DNA from: CAWEFA01 sp963851385
Lineage (GTDB): Bacteria; Bacteroidota; Bacteroidia; Bacteroidales; DTGW01
Direction: 5' to 3'
Assembly: GCA_963851385.1 (NCBI GenBank)
Contig: CAWKPE010000032.1
Coordinates: 161,604-225,603, forward strand
Length of the DNA stretch: 64,000 nt
Position 1 is the stretch's first letter. The number at the start of each line of letters is the position of its first letter. Positions 1 to 6,709 of this stretch are shown piece after piece. Position numbers and translations under genes: made by a program. The notes under the pieces were generated by a model. It saw only the letters and a program-made list of their open reading frames with translations, had not been told where the DNA came from and did no database searches.

Positions 1-78
1 TATTTAAGGGGGCCACAACCTAAATGGGATAAAAGAACAGGGTTGCTAGCCAATGATTTTTCAAATAATAATGCTTGA
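1..78 (+). CDS. 3' end of an unidentified upstream gene (partial)
   Basis: Frame 1 is open from the window edge to a TGA at 76-78 and encodes 25 residues rich in Pro, Lys, Trp and Asn. It ends 66 nt before the cytidylate-kinase-like start on the same strand, so the two may be co-transcribed. The fragment is too short to identify. Only the open frame and its direction support it. Confidence 0.35.
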   Translation, partial: YLRGPQPKWDKRTGLLANDFSNNNA

Positions 79-144
79 AAATGATGGATAATTAATTATA
101 GTTGTAATGATAACTAATTTTTATAAAATTTGGGAGGCATTAAA

Positions 145-768
145 ATGAAACAGACTTCGCCATTTGTAATTACGATTAGCCGCCAGTTAGGTAGTGGCGG
201 TGCATATGTAGGACAGCAGTTGGCAAACAACCTGAATGTTTTTTATGCAGACCGTGAAATCATCTGCCAGGCCGCCAAACAACTTTCGTTACTAGAAGAA
301 GATTTGGAATCACGTGATGAAAAAGTTATGTCATTTTGGAAGTCGTTCTTACAATCATATGCATTTGCGTCGGATACACATGTACCGCCAAATATTATCG
401 CTCCCACGGACCGCGAGCTATTTAATGCTGAAACAGAAATAATAAAACGTATTGCAAAAGAACGTTCAGCAGTTATTATAGGACGATGTGGTTCTCATAT
501 CCTTCGAAAACATTCAAATCATATCAGCCTGTTTTTACACAGTGATATAAATTTCCGAAAAGCCCGTATTCAGAAGATATATAATGTATCAGATGAAGTC
601 GCCGGGAAAATGATTGCCCAAAGCGATAAAGAAAGAGCTGACTATTATCATACTTTTACAGATAAGGAATGGCCAGATGCAAGACAGTACGACATTTCTT
701 TAAATACAAGCAAGATAGGACTTGATAAAAGTATAGAGTTCATTATGAAATACCTGGAATATATTTAA
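145..768 (+). CDS. Cytidylate kinase-like family protein
   Basis: A 207-residue protein of the cytidylate-kinase-like family (Pfam Cytidylate_kin2). These are P-loop proteins related to CMP kinase, and their substrate is mostly unproven. The N-terminus has the family signature ISRQLGSGG followed by a helix, then YADREII, and a later IGRCGSHIL segment. The frame can be extended to a TTG at 130, but ATG 145 sits 7 nt after a strong GGGAGG Shine-Dalgarno (132-137) and is the better start. The Lys usually found shortly after the glycine-rich turn is Gln here (GAYVGQQLA), so nucleotide binding may differ. It stands alone, outside the repeat-bounded block that follows on the other strand. Confidence 0.8.
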   Translation: MKQTSPFVITISRQLGSGGAYVGQQLANNLNVFYADREIICQAAKQLSLLEEDLESRDEKVMSFWKSFLQSYAFASDTHVPPNIIAPTDRELFNAETEIIKRIAKERSAVIIGRCGSHILRKHSNHISLFLHSDINFRKARIQKIYNVSDEVAGKMIAQSDKERADYYHTFTDKEWPDARQYDISLNTSKIGLDKSIEFIMKYLEYI

Positions 769-897
769 GTAATGGTATTTTTTAATCATGGAATTAGTCA
801 TGTAATTAATTTTTTACTTAGAAAATCTATATAAATTGGTTTTGAAAGACAGATTTAAATTTTTCAAACCATATTAATTTTTAAGAGTTTTGAATGT

Positions 898-980
898 GGG
901 TTATATACGGGCGAAGGACGTCCGGTGAGCGGGGGAAGCATAAGTCCGGAGGCTTGCGCTATTTAGGGGTTATGTGAGAT
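898..980. repeat. GC-rich imperfect hairpin between GGGTTAT direct repeats
   Basis: Direct repeats GGGTTAT at 898-904 and 967-973 (69 bp apart) bracket a notably GC-rich insert. Bases 901-925 can pair imperfectly with 946-965: TCCGG with CCGGA, GAAG with CTT, and TATATA with TATTTA, with several bulged bases and a 20-nt loop at 926-945. A long imperfect hairpin with extrahelical bases next to a conserved GTT core is the architecture of integron attC sites. However, the outer core sites here are direct rather than inverted, so the match is incomplete. It lies at the downstream end of the cassette-like block. Confidence 0.5.
966..980 (+). repeat. Cassette-boundary repeat, copy A
   Basis: GGGGTTATGTGAGAT, the most diverged copy (A for T after GTT). 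It touches the vapC stop codon at 980-982 and joins the GC-rich hairpin. Confidence 0.6.
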
Positions 981-1369
981 TATTTGTAATGTTTTAATAT
1001 TTTATTAAAATCTCTATCATTATGTAAAATATTTAAGGAATATTTTATTGCATAATAAGCAATCAGGCTGTCATTACTTTTTCTTATAGTAATACCTTTC
1101 GCTCTAAGTTTTCTGTATATTTTAACTGCTCCAAGAGCAGTTTCAATTGCATCGTCATTTAATACGGTTAGTGCGAATAAATAATCTTTGACTTGTCTGT
1201 ATTCCTTATCACTTTTTATACCTTGCAATATTTCCTGAATTATTGTCGGACATATGTATAATGGAAAGTCATTTTCAAGATAATCAGTAAATATTTTGAC
1301 CTTATCGGTATTTATTCCATTGAAAAAGTCTATCCAGACACTTGTATCAACTAAAAGAGGTTCACTCAT
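980..1369 (-). CDS. vapC: PIN-domain ribonuclease toxin, VapC family
   Basis: A 129-residue PIN-domain protein, a Mg-dependent RNase of VapBC type II toxin-antitoxin systems. Acidic catalytic residues are visible in LLVDTSVW (Asp8), the Glu in IIQEIL, NDSLIAYYA and HNDRDF. Members usually cleave tRNA or rRNA; the target here is unknown. The frame opens at 1384, but ATG 1369 fits the family N-terminus and overlaps the end of vapB by 8 nt, which is typical of translational coupling. Its stop codon abuts boundary repeat A. Confidence 0.9.
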   Translation of the reverse strand: MSEPLLVDTSVWIDFFNGINTDKVKIFTDYLENDFPLYICPTIIQEILQGIKSDKEYRQVKDYLFALTVLNDDAIETALGAVKIYRKLRAKGITIRKSNDSLIAYYAIKYSLNILHNDRDFNKILKHYK

Positions 1370-1562
1370 GACTACGTATCTCATTTAAATTACCTTCCCA
1401 CTTAACTTTACCTCTTAACTTTAATATGTTTCTCCTTTTAGCAAGCTTAATTAGTTCTTCTAATGAATGGTGAACCACTTCTTTTATTGTGTCAATGTGA
1501 GAAACTTCCATTGCCTTTTTTACAAGATCAACATCTAATTCTATATTTGTTCTTTTATACAT
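1362..1562 (-). CDS. vapB: VapB-type antitoxin
   Basis: A 66-residue partner of the PIN toxin. The N-terminus (RTNIELDVDLVKKAMEV) is the ribbon-helix-helix-like DNA-binding motif of the VapB family that reads T-x-I-x-L-D-xx-L. The C-terminal half is charged, as expected for the toxin-wrapping tail. ATG 1562 is chosen over an upstream in-frame start at 1589 because the family begins a few residues before the T-x-I-x-L motif. The antitoxin-first order with overlapping ends is standard. It probably represses its own promoter together with VapC. Confidence 0.87.
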   Translation of the reverse strand: MYKRTNIELDVDLVKKAMEVSHIDTIKEVVHHSLEELIKLAKRRNILKLRGKVKWEGNLNEIRSHE

Positions 1563-1578
1563 ATTATTTAATAATTTA

Positions 1579-1588
1579 TGTGTACACA
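1579..1588. promoter_or_regulatory. Candidate vapBC operator palindrome
   Basis: TGTGTACACA is a perfect 10-bp palindrome centred about 20 bp upstream of the vapB start. VapB-type antitoxins bind short palindromes overlapping their own promoter. The position fits, but there is no other evidence. Confidence 0.3.
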
Positions 1589-1670
1589 AATTTAATTATA
1601 TTAATACACATTACAAAAGAGATTCATAAAAAATATAAACATTTAAAATAATTTATCTTTATCATTTAGT

Positions 1671-1684
1671 GGGTTTTGTGAGAC
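1671..1684 (+). repeat. Cassette-boundary repeat, copy B
   Basis: GGGTTTTGTGAGAC, preceded by AGT. Its last base overlaps the mazF stop codon (1684-1686). It separates the vapBC module from the mazEF module. Confidence 0.7.
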
Positions 1685-2013
1685 TAAATTAAAGTTTTTA
1701 AAAGAGTTAAAACATTATTAAGAATTTCAGGTTTCACTTTTGAAATAAATTCAGCTTTTCTTATTTTCCAATCTAAGCTTTTTATCTGATCCGATAAAAC
1801 TACACCCTGAATTCGTATATCTTTAATTTTTACTTCAAAAGGATATCCTTTTTTCTGACTAGTTACAGGACAAAATATTCCAAGTCCGGTCTTTTGATTA
1901 TAAGATTTTGGTGAAATTGTTAAAGCTGGTCTTCTTCCTGTTTGTTCATGCCCGGCTTGTGGATCAAAATGAAGCCAGATTAGATCACCCCTGTCTGGAA
2001 CAAACGTTACCAT
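1684..2013 (-). CDS. mazF: MazF/PemK-family mRNA interferase toxin
   Basis: A 109-residue MazF-like endoribonuclease that cleaves mRNA at short motifs. It shows the family landmarks PDRGDLIWLHFDP near residue 6, the GRRPALTIS strand at about 27-35 with the catalytic Arg, CPVTSQ near 48, and VVLSDQIKSLDW at about 71-82 with the conserved Ser/Asp-Gln. The length is normal. The start overlaps the mazE stop by 7 nt, downstream of GGAGGTGAAAT. The stop is formed at boundary repeat B. Confidence 0.92.
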   Translation of the reverse strand: MVTFVPDRGDLIWLHFDPQAGHEQTGRRPALTISPKSYNQKTGLGIFCPVTSQKKGYPFEVKIKDIRIQGVVLSDQIKSLDWKIRKAEFISKVKPEILNNVLTLLKTLI

Positions 2014-2246
2014 ATTTCACCTCCAACGTTATAGCCGGTTGAAACTTCAGAATGCAAGTTATTTTCCGTGATACCTTTTAAAAGTTCTTTTAAAGAATAT
2101 TCCTCTTTTGCAGGACTGAGAATAATATTACCATTTTTTGTAGTAATATTTATATTACTTCCTTCAGATACTTTTGTGTCATCAATTAATTTCTTCGGCA
2201 ATCTCACTGCTAAACTATTACCCCATTTTTTTACCATTGTTTTCAT
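2007..2246 (-). CDS. mazE: MazE-family antitoxin (AbrB/SpoVT-type)
   Basis: A 79-residue antitoxin with the swapped-hairpin N-terminus VKKWGNSLAVRLPKKLI typical of MazE/AbrB DNA-binding domains, followed by a beta region (INITTKNGNIILSP) and a C-terminal tail that should bind MazF. ATG 2246 is used; a second Met lies three codons in. It likely autoregulates the pair. About 90 bp of AT-rich sequence separate it from boundary repeat C. Confidence 0.9.
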   Translation of the reverse strand: MKTMVKKWGNSLAVRLPKKLIDDTKVSEGSNINITTKNGNIILSPAKEEYSLKELLKGITENNLHSEVSTGYNVGGEIW

Positions 2247-2337
2247 ATCTCATTTGTTTATACATTGTAGATACAAAAGTAATTAATATTATCAATTATT
2301 TGCAATCTTTTTTACTAATTCATATTTTATTCAGTGT

Positions 2338-2351
2338 GGGTTTTGTGAGAC
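2338..2351 (+). repeat. Cassette-boundary repeat, copy C
   Basis: GGGTTTTGTGAGAC preceded by GTGT, 27 bp beyond the stop of the methyltransferase-like gene and 92 bp upstream of mazE. Confidence 0.7.
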
Positions 2352-2377
2352 ATTATTATTAAAATTCATCTGGACTT

Positions 2378-3052
2378 TTACCAAATATATGGAATAATCT
2401 TATAACGGGCTTTATAAGTATATTCACGATAACCTTTCAATTCATTTATCAAAGTTTTATCCTCCAGATATATCCTTATTAATACAAGCAAGACGGAAAA
2501 ACTTGCAGGAATTATACTCCAAAGAGAACCAAATAATACAGGAAATCCTATTGTTTGAATAATATTACCTAAATATCCGGGATGTCTTATTACTTTATAA
2601 AGGCCGGTTTCACAAACAGAATGACCTCTTTCTGTTTGAATGCGTACAGTACTTGAAAAAAATTTATTTTGTTTCTGAGCAATAATAAAAAGTAATTGTC
2701 CTAAAATTGTCAGAATTATGCCAGCTATATATAAGCTCCAATGCAAATGGGGCGACCACTGAAAACGGCCTGAATCAAGTCCGGCTATAATTAGCATAAT
2801 AATTAAAACAAGAAATGAGATTGCTAATAACACTTTATCCCATTTTTTAGTTCCTTCACCTGGCTTTGAACGTTCATTCATAAGGTCTTTATCAACGCGA
2901 AATACCGTAAAATTTAATAAAAGCATTATGAGTCCAATAATTATGTAAATCCATCCCTGCCAATAATCAATATGACCGGCACTAATAAATAGAACTAAAA
3001 AAAAGATAAATATGCCTGAAAGATGTTTAATGATTAACTGCTTTTCTCCCAT
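2378..3052 (-). CDS. Isoprenylcysteine carboxyl methyltransferase-like membrane protein
   Basis: A 224-residue polytopic membrane protein of the ICMT/PEMT-like methyltransferase superfamily. About five hydrophobic segments are visible. The C-terminal half carries the SAM-binding signature: GLYKVIRHPGYLG around residues 150-162, then a helix and YREYTYKARYKIIPYIW at the end, as in other bacterial members. Bacterial homologues methylate small molecules or lipids, and the substrate is rarely known. It is the only gene between boundary repeats D and C, consistent with a single-gene cassette. Confidence 0.82.
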   Translation of the reverse strand: MGEKQLIIKHLSGIFIFFLVLFISAGHIDYWQGWIYIIIGLIMLLLNFTVFRVDKDLMNERSKPGEGTKKWDKVLLAISFLVLIIMLIIAGLDSGRFQWSPHLHWSLYIAGIILTILGQLLFIIAQKQNKFFSSTVRIQTERGHSVCETGLYKVIRHPGYLGNIIQTIGFPVLFGSLWSIIPASFSVLLVLIRIYLEDKTLINELKGYREYTYKARYKIIPYIW

Positions 3053-3092
3053 TTTTTATAAATAAATTATTAGTTTTTTTAGTGAAATTACT

Positions 3093-3106
3093 TGGTTTTG
3101 TGAAAC
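3093..3106 (+). repeat. Cassette-boundary repeat, copy D
   Basis: TGGTTTTGTGAAAC, with two changes from the consensus. It is followed by CTATTTAGGGC, a string that also occurs next to copy A (959-968), so the conserved region may be longer than the core. Confidence 0.55.
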
Positions 3107-3147
3107 TATTTAGGGCTTAATTTAAAATATTCTTAAATAAATAAAAT

Positions 3148-3537
3148 TTAAGCTGAATAATTAATATAATAATTTTCTAATGCTCTAATTAATCTTTGAT
3201 TATTTCTATTTCTTGATATTTTTTTTTTCACAACATACTCTAAAATAATTATTACATATGAAATAGAAATAATCAATATTAGAAAATCCTTTAAATATTC
3301 TCTATAAATGTTAACGTCAGTGACATTATTGAAATATGAACCCATTTGGGTACCTAAGAATATACAAAACATCGAAATTATTAAGCTAAATGAATAATTA
3401 ATATTAATTCTATTCCCTTCATCTTTTAATGCTCCAATAATAATATTTAAATCTTCTTTGCTGAAAATAATTTTATTAGTTTTAAAATGCAATTTAAGAG
3501 TCAAATACTGTATTTCATCAATAGTTTTATAATTCAA
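3148..3537 (-). CDS. Small two-helix membrane protein, unknown function
   Basis: 129 residues. There is a charged N-terminal half (about 1-45), a hydrophobic segment at about 48-66 (SFSLIISMFCIFLGTQM), a short loop, a second segment at about 84-103 (FLILIISISYVIIILEYVV) and a basic tail. No family is recognised. It follows another small membrane protein (3574-3834) with a 36-nt gap, in the same repeat-bounded unit, so the two probably form one functional pair. The sequence is very AT-rich. Confidence 0.6.
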   Translation of the reverse strand: MNYKTIDEIQYLTLKLHFKTNKIIFSKEDLNIIIGALKDEGNRININYSFSLIISMFCIFLGTQMGSYFNNVTDVNIYREYLKDFLILIISISYVIIILEYVVKKKISRNRNNQRLIRALENYYINYSA

Positions 3538-3573
3538 ATTAGTAATATTTAAACCAAGTTTTTCGCTATAAAC

Positions 3574-3834
3574 TTAGTTTAATACTCGCAAAGTTTTCTT
3601 TTTATAAGTTTCTATCAAAATAATAAGTAATATAAAAAAGGATACAAAACAAATTAAAGAATAAATTGACAAGTTAACTTTAAGAAATATAAGAATCGAC
3701 ATTAATAATATTATTATATCGACAAAAAACAAAATGATATAAGTAAAATTCATTAGTACTGAATTTAATGAGAGAATTATCTTACGATTGTTGAGAAATT
3801 CTCTATCAAATGTTTTTAAATCTTCTATAGTCAT
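3574..3834 (-). CDS. Small membrane protein, unknown function
   Basis: 86 residues: a charged N-terminus of about 25 residues, then two strongly hydrophobic segments (about 30-50 and 55-75) rich in Ile, Leu and Phe, and a short basic tail. It is unrecognised. The start codon lies only about 14 bp inside boundary repeat E, so a promoter or ribosome binding site would have to lie in or beyond the repeat. It is paired with the 129-residue membrane protein downstream. Confidence 0.55.
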   Translation of the reverse strand: MTIEDLKTFDREFLNNRKIILSLNSVLMNFTYIILFFVDIIILLMSILIFLKVNLSIYSLICFVSFFILLIILIETYKKKTLRVLN

Positions 3835-3848
3835 GTCATTTGGTATTT

Positions 3849-3862
3849 GGGTTTTGTGAGAC
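3849..3862 (+). repeat. Cassette-boundary repeat, copy E
   Basis: GGGTTTTGTGAGAC. Its last base overlaps the terminal stop (3862-3864) of the interrupted membrane gene, the same geometry as copy B with mazF. Confidence 0.7.
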
Positions 3863-4389
3863 TAATCTTTATTTGGTTTATTTTTTCTAAAAATGCCTTT
3901 TATCTTTAATTTATTAAATTTAATATTTGAACAATTAATATCTCCAAAATATAAATATTTATAAAATCGTACTTCAATATTTGAATACTCATTTATAAAC
4001 CATTCAAGAAGTTCAGTACTTCTATTTACAAGAGAATTTCTTCTTTCTTGATTATTCTCAGATTTTAATAAAGAGGAAATTTGTTCTATAATTGCGTATT
4101 TCTCATTTATCTCTCTATAATAAGCATATATTTCACTTTTAAATAAAAACTTACTTGTATTAATTATGAGATTTATTTTTTAGAAATATTCTAATTTAAC
4201 AATTTCTGATCTTGCTACTTTTAACAAAAGGTTTTTTAATTCTAAAAAAATCTCGTATCTTTTTTCAAATAGATCTAAACAAAGTTTATTCTTATTTACA
4301 AAGTATTGCTGCAAAGAAATTAGGGCAACCATAAACCCTAAAAAAAACGTGAAAATATCTTTAAAATCAAATGATATGCATAATAACAT
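3862..4389 (-). pseudogene. Membrane-anchored coiled protein broken by an in-frame stop
   Basis: Reading from ATG 4389, codon 70 is TAA (4180-4182), yet the same frame stays open for another 105 codons to a TAG at 3862-3864. The intact protein would be 175 residues. It has an N-terminal transmembrane helix (about 10-27), then LFEKRYEIFLELKNLLLK, a pattern I associate with a common family of unknown function in which 'FEKRY' follows a membrane anchor. The part after the stop (KFLFKSEIYAYYREINEKY, then LLEWFINEYSNIEVRFYKYLYF) continues that family's usual layout. One base change in the TAA would restore it, so this is a recent nonsense mutation, a read-through gene or a sequencing error. Confidence 0.7.
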
Positions 4390-4397
4390 AGTATTTT

Positions 4398-4411
4398 GGG
4401 TTTTGTGAGAT
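4398..4411 (+). repeat. Cassette-boundary repeat, copy F
   Basis: GGGTTTTGTGAGAT, 8 bp upstream of the start codon of the interrupted gene. It is the last copy; beyond it no further gene of the block is visible. Confidence 0.65.
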
Positions 4412-4532
4412 AATTTTAATTAAACTAACTTAGATTATTTGAATGGCAAAAACATACTTGAATTATAAAATAACAGTTAAGAACCCCAAACTACTTATTA
4501 ATCATTGTTGTTAAGTTTTAAGATTTTATGTC

Positions 4533-4677
4533 GTTCCCACGGAACTATTTATCATCCGGTGTAATATATCTCTAACAATATACCGTCCCTGACGGGACTA
4601 ATTAAGTCACGTAGTGACGAAATATTGGTAGAAAAAGTTAGAATATGTTTTAAGAGTGCCGTAGGTACGAAATATTA
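4533..4677. repeat. Cluster of four REP-like short hairpins
   Basis: Four 13-14 bp palindromes with 3-4 nt loops: GTTCC/GGAAC (4533-4545), GTCCC/GGGAC (4585-4598), GTCAC/GTGAC (4606-4618) and GTGCC/GGTAC (4656-4668, one mismatch). The last two are each followed directly by GAAATATT. Repeats of this style are scattered through many Bacteroidetes genomes and may be REP-like elements moved by RAYT-type transposases. No transposase is present here. Confidence 0.55.
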
Positions 4678-4696
4678 AATATAGAAAAACAATATT

Positions 4697-4733
4697 AAAA
4701 AAAGAGCAATTTGAATGTTACTTCAAATTGCTC
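4697..4733 (-). terminator. Intrinsic terminator on the - strand, no gene attached
   Basis: A perfect 12-bp stem (4704-4715 with 4722-4733, loop 6 nt) is followed, reading the - strand, by seven T residues (4703-4697). It would end transcripts moving leftward, yet no - strand gene lies between here and 6112 (gpsA is on the + strand). It may end an unannotated small RNA or protect gpsA from convergent transcription. Confidence 0.65.
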
Positions 4734-4740
4734 GCAGCAT

Positions 4741-4763
4741 AGAACAATTTAATTAATTGTTCT
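4741..4763. other. Palindrome beside the - strand terminator
   Basis: AGAACAATT and AATTGTTCT form a 9-bp stem with a 5-nt loop, 7 bp from the neighbouring terminator stem. On the - strand the order is this hairpin, the terminator hairpin, then the T-run, which resembles the 3' end of a structured RNA. Confidence 0.4.
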
Positions 4764-5074
4764 CCATAAATAAACCTAAAACTAGATTTTTTCTATTCAA
4801 AAATCACGCCATTTAAGTGAAAGAAATCAAGAACTGTCGGTGAATTAAGTTTTTTTAAACTATACATAAAAAATCATCATTCTTGAATACCAAGAATTTT
4901 AGGAACTTTCCGGATTCCTTCTTGCTGAAATACAAAAGCTTCAATGATGCAAAATAAAATTCTTCAAATAAAATATTTTCCATTTTAAAGAAAAAAAACG
5001 AAAATCATTAGCAGGATTCCAAGCTTTCTATTATTTTGCACCGATAAATATAGCAAAGGGCTAAAAGAAACAAA

Positions 5075-6067
5075 ATGTATCAACCTACTGTTTCGATAAT
5101 TGGAGGAGGAAGCTGGGCAACAGCCTTAGCTAAAATTATTTCGCACAATGTGCCAAGTTTCAACTGGTATATTTACGAAAAAGAAATAATTGAGCATATT
5201 AAAAAGTACAGGCATAATCCAAATTATATAAGTTCTTTAGAATTTGAACCTTCAAGAATTCACTTTTTCAGTAATGTTAAAGAAGCCATTGAAAGTTCAG
5301 ATTTCATAATATTTGTCGTACCATCTGCATATGTTAAAGACCTTCTTGGCAAAACTGATATTGACTTTAAAGGTAAATTCTTTGTAAATGCTGTGAAAGG
5401 TTTAATTCCTGAAGATAATGTTACTATTACAGAATATTTCCAGGAACAATTCAGTATTCCATACAACAGCGTTGGAGTAATTTCAGGCCCTTGTCATGCT
5501 GAAGAAATTGCAATGGAAAGACTTTCATATTTAACAATTGCTACGGAATTTGAAAAAGATGCACAAAGAGTTGAAAAGCTTATTACTTCTTCTTTTGTAC
5601 ATACTGTTATTTCAGATGATATTTATGGAATTGAATTTGGAGCTGTTTTAAAAAACATATATGCTTTAGGTGCTGGAATTTGTCATGGTTTGGGATATGG
5701 TGATAATTTTATTGCTGTTTACGTTTCTAATGCCATTAGAGAAATGGAACGTTTTCTTGGTAAGGTTTTCGAGCGTGAGAGGCATCTTTTCCATTCGGTT
5801 TATTTAGGTGACCTCTTGGTTACTGCTTATTCACAGTTTAGCCGAAACCGCACTTTCGGTACTATGATTGGAAAAGGATACACAGCAAAGTCAGCAATGA
5901 TGGAACTTAATATGGTAGCCGAAGGATACTATGCCTGCAAAAGTATTTATGAAATAAACCAAAAATATAAAGTTCGTATGCCACTAGCTGAAACTGTTTA
6001 CAGGATTCTTTATGATAAGGCAAATCCAGCTTTGGAAATAAAGCTGCTTTCAGAAAAACTTAAATAA
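5075..6067 (+). CDS. gpsA: Glycerol-3-phosphate dehydrogenase [NAD(P)+]
   Basis: 330 residues. GpsA reduces dihydroxyacetone phosphate to sn-glycerol-3-phosphate for phospholipid synthesis in the cytoplasm. The Rossmann motif is GGGSWATALA (about 10-19). NAVKGL near residue 109 carries the conserved Lys, and VISGPCHAEE follows the family's 'SGP-AxE' pattern. KNIYALGAGICHGLGYGDN (about 193-211) supplies the second catalytic Lys and the substrate-binding Asn. The length is normal. It is a single gene, convergent with the HD-domain gene downstream. Confidence 0.95.
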   Translation: MYQPTVSIIGGGSWATALAKIISHNVPSFNWYIYEKEIIEHIKKYRHNPNYISSLEFEPSRIHFFSNVKEAIESSDFIIFVVPSAYVKDLLGKTDIDFKGKFFVNAVKGLIPEDNVTITEYFQEQFSIPYNSVGVISGPCHAEEIAMERLSYLTIATEFEKDAQRVEKLITSSFVHTVISDDIYGIEFGAVLKNIYALGAGICHGLGYGDNFIAVYVSNAIREMERFLGKVFERERHLFHSVYLGDLLVTAYSQFSRNRTFGTMIGKGYTAKSAMMELNMVAEGYYACKSIYEINQKYKVRMPLAETVYRILYDKANPALEIKLLSEKLK

Positions 6068-6111
6068 ATAATTTACAGGTAAGAAAACTGCGATATAAAT
6101 TCATTTTGTTT

Positions 6112-6666
6112 TTATAAACCAATCTCCGCACCAATTTCCTTCATAGCATTAACAGCTATTTCAGCAAATTCGTCAATAGATAATCCTATTTTCTCACATT
6201 CCATAATTGTTTCGCGGCTCACTGCTGCAGCAAAAGCCTTTTCCTTCATTCGCTTGACAACAGATTTGGTTTTTATCGAAGATATTTTCTTATCAGGATA
6301 AACAAGTGCGGTAGCATAAATAAGTCCTGAAATTGTTTCTCCAGCAGCTAAAGCAAACTGAAATTTTGTAGTTCTCGGAAGACCTGTTGCTTCTTCATTG
6401 TGCATTTTTACAGCATCAATAATTTGAGGGTCAATATTGAGTTTTGTTAAGATTTTTTCTGCTTCCAGGCAATGCGTTTTGGGATTGGCATTTGTAATTT
6501 CAACATCAATATCATGGATTAAACCGGCAAGTCCCCATTTTTCTTCATCTTCATTTAGTCTTATTGCTAAAGCTCTAAGTATAGCTTCTGATGCATATGA
6601 GTGATAAAGCATTTTTTCACTTTTCACGTATTTCTTTAATAAGTCTAGTGCATCCGAATGATTCAT
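6112..6666 (-). CDS. HD-domain (HDIG-type) phosphohydrolase
   Basis: 184 residues. The metal-binding HD superfamily pattern is visible: His near residue 22 (YHSYASE), the LIHDID doublet around 50-53, and a later His in VKMHNEEATG. Homologues are annotated as HDIG-domain hydrolases that act on nucleotides or similar phosphoesters, with substrate unknown. It is 43 bp downstream of clpX on the same strand and could be the last gene of the tig-clp transcript, although nothing in the protein links it to proteolysis. Confidence 0.8.
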   Translation of the reverse strand: MNHSDALDLLKKYVKSEKMLYHSYASEAILRALAIRLNEDEEKWGLAGLIHDIDVEITNANPKTHCLEAEKILTKLNIDPQIIDAVKMHNEEATGLPRTTKFQFALAAGETISGLIYATALVYPDKKISSIKTKSVVKRMKEKAFAAAVSRETIMECEKIGLSIDEFAEIAVNAMKEIGAEIGL

Positions 6667-6709
6667 TTAAATCGATTCTTAAATATTTAAATATAATAGG
6701 GCTATTATT

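Larger units (their letters stand above)
4412..5074. other. Gene-free region between the cassette block and gpsA
   Basis: No supported open frame. About 120 bp of AT-rich sequence come first, then a cluster of short hairpins (4533-4668), an orphan - strand terminator with a second hairpin (4697-4763), and about 310 bp of AT-rich DNA leading to gpsA. A small perfect hairpin (ATTCTTG/CAAGAAT) sits near 4882-4900. Confidence 0.6.

Noticed and set aside
966..4411. CRISPR-like regularly spaced repeats
   Set aside because: Spacing is 550-760 bp and filled with genes, not 30-40 bp spacers.
1..5000. Prophage or integrative element at the left end
   Set aside because: No integrase, structural, replication or mobilisation gene is present; only small cassette-like modules.
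4704..5070. 6S RNA gene on the - strand
   Set aside because: A terminator is present, but I could not recognise the closing stem and central bubble of 6S RNA, so only an unnamed small RNA is proposed.
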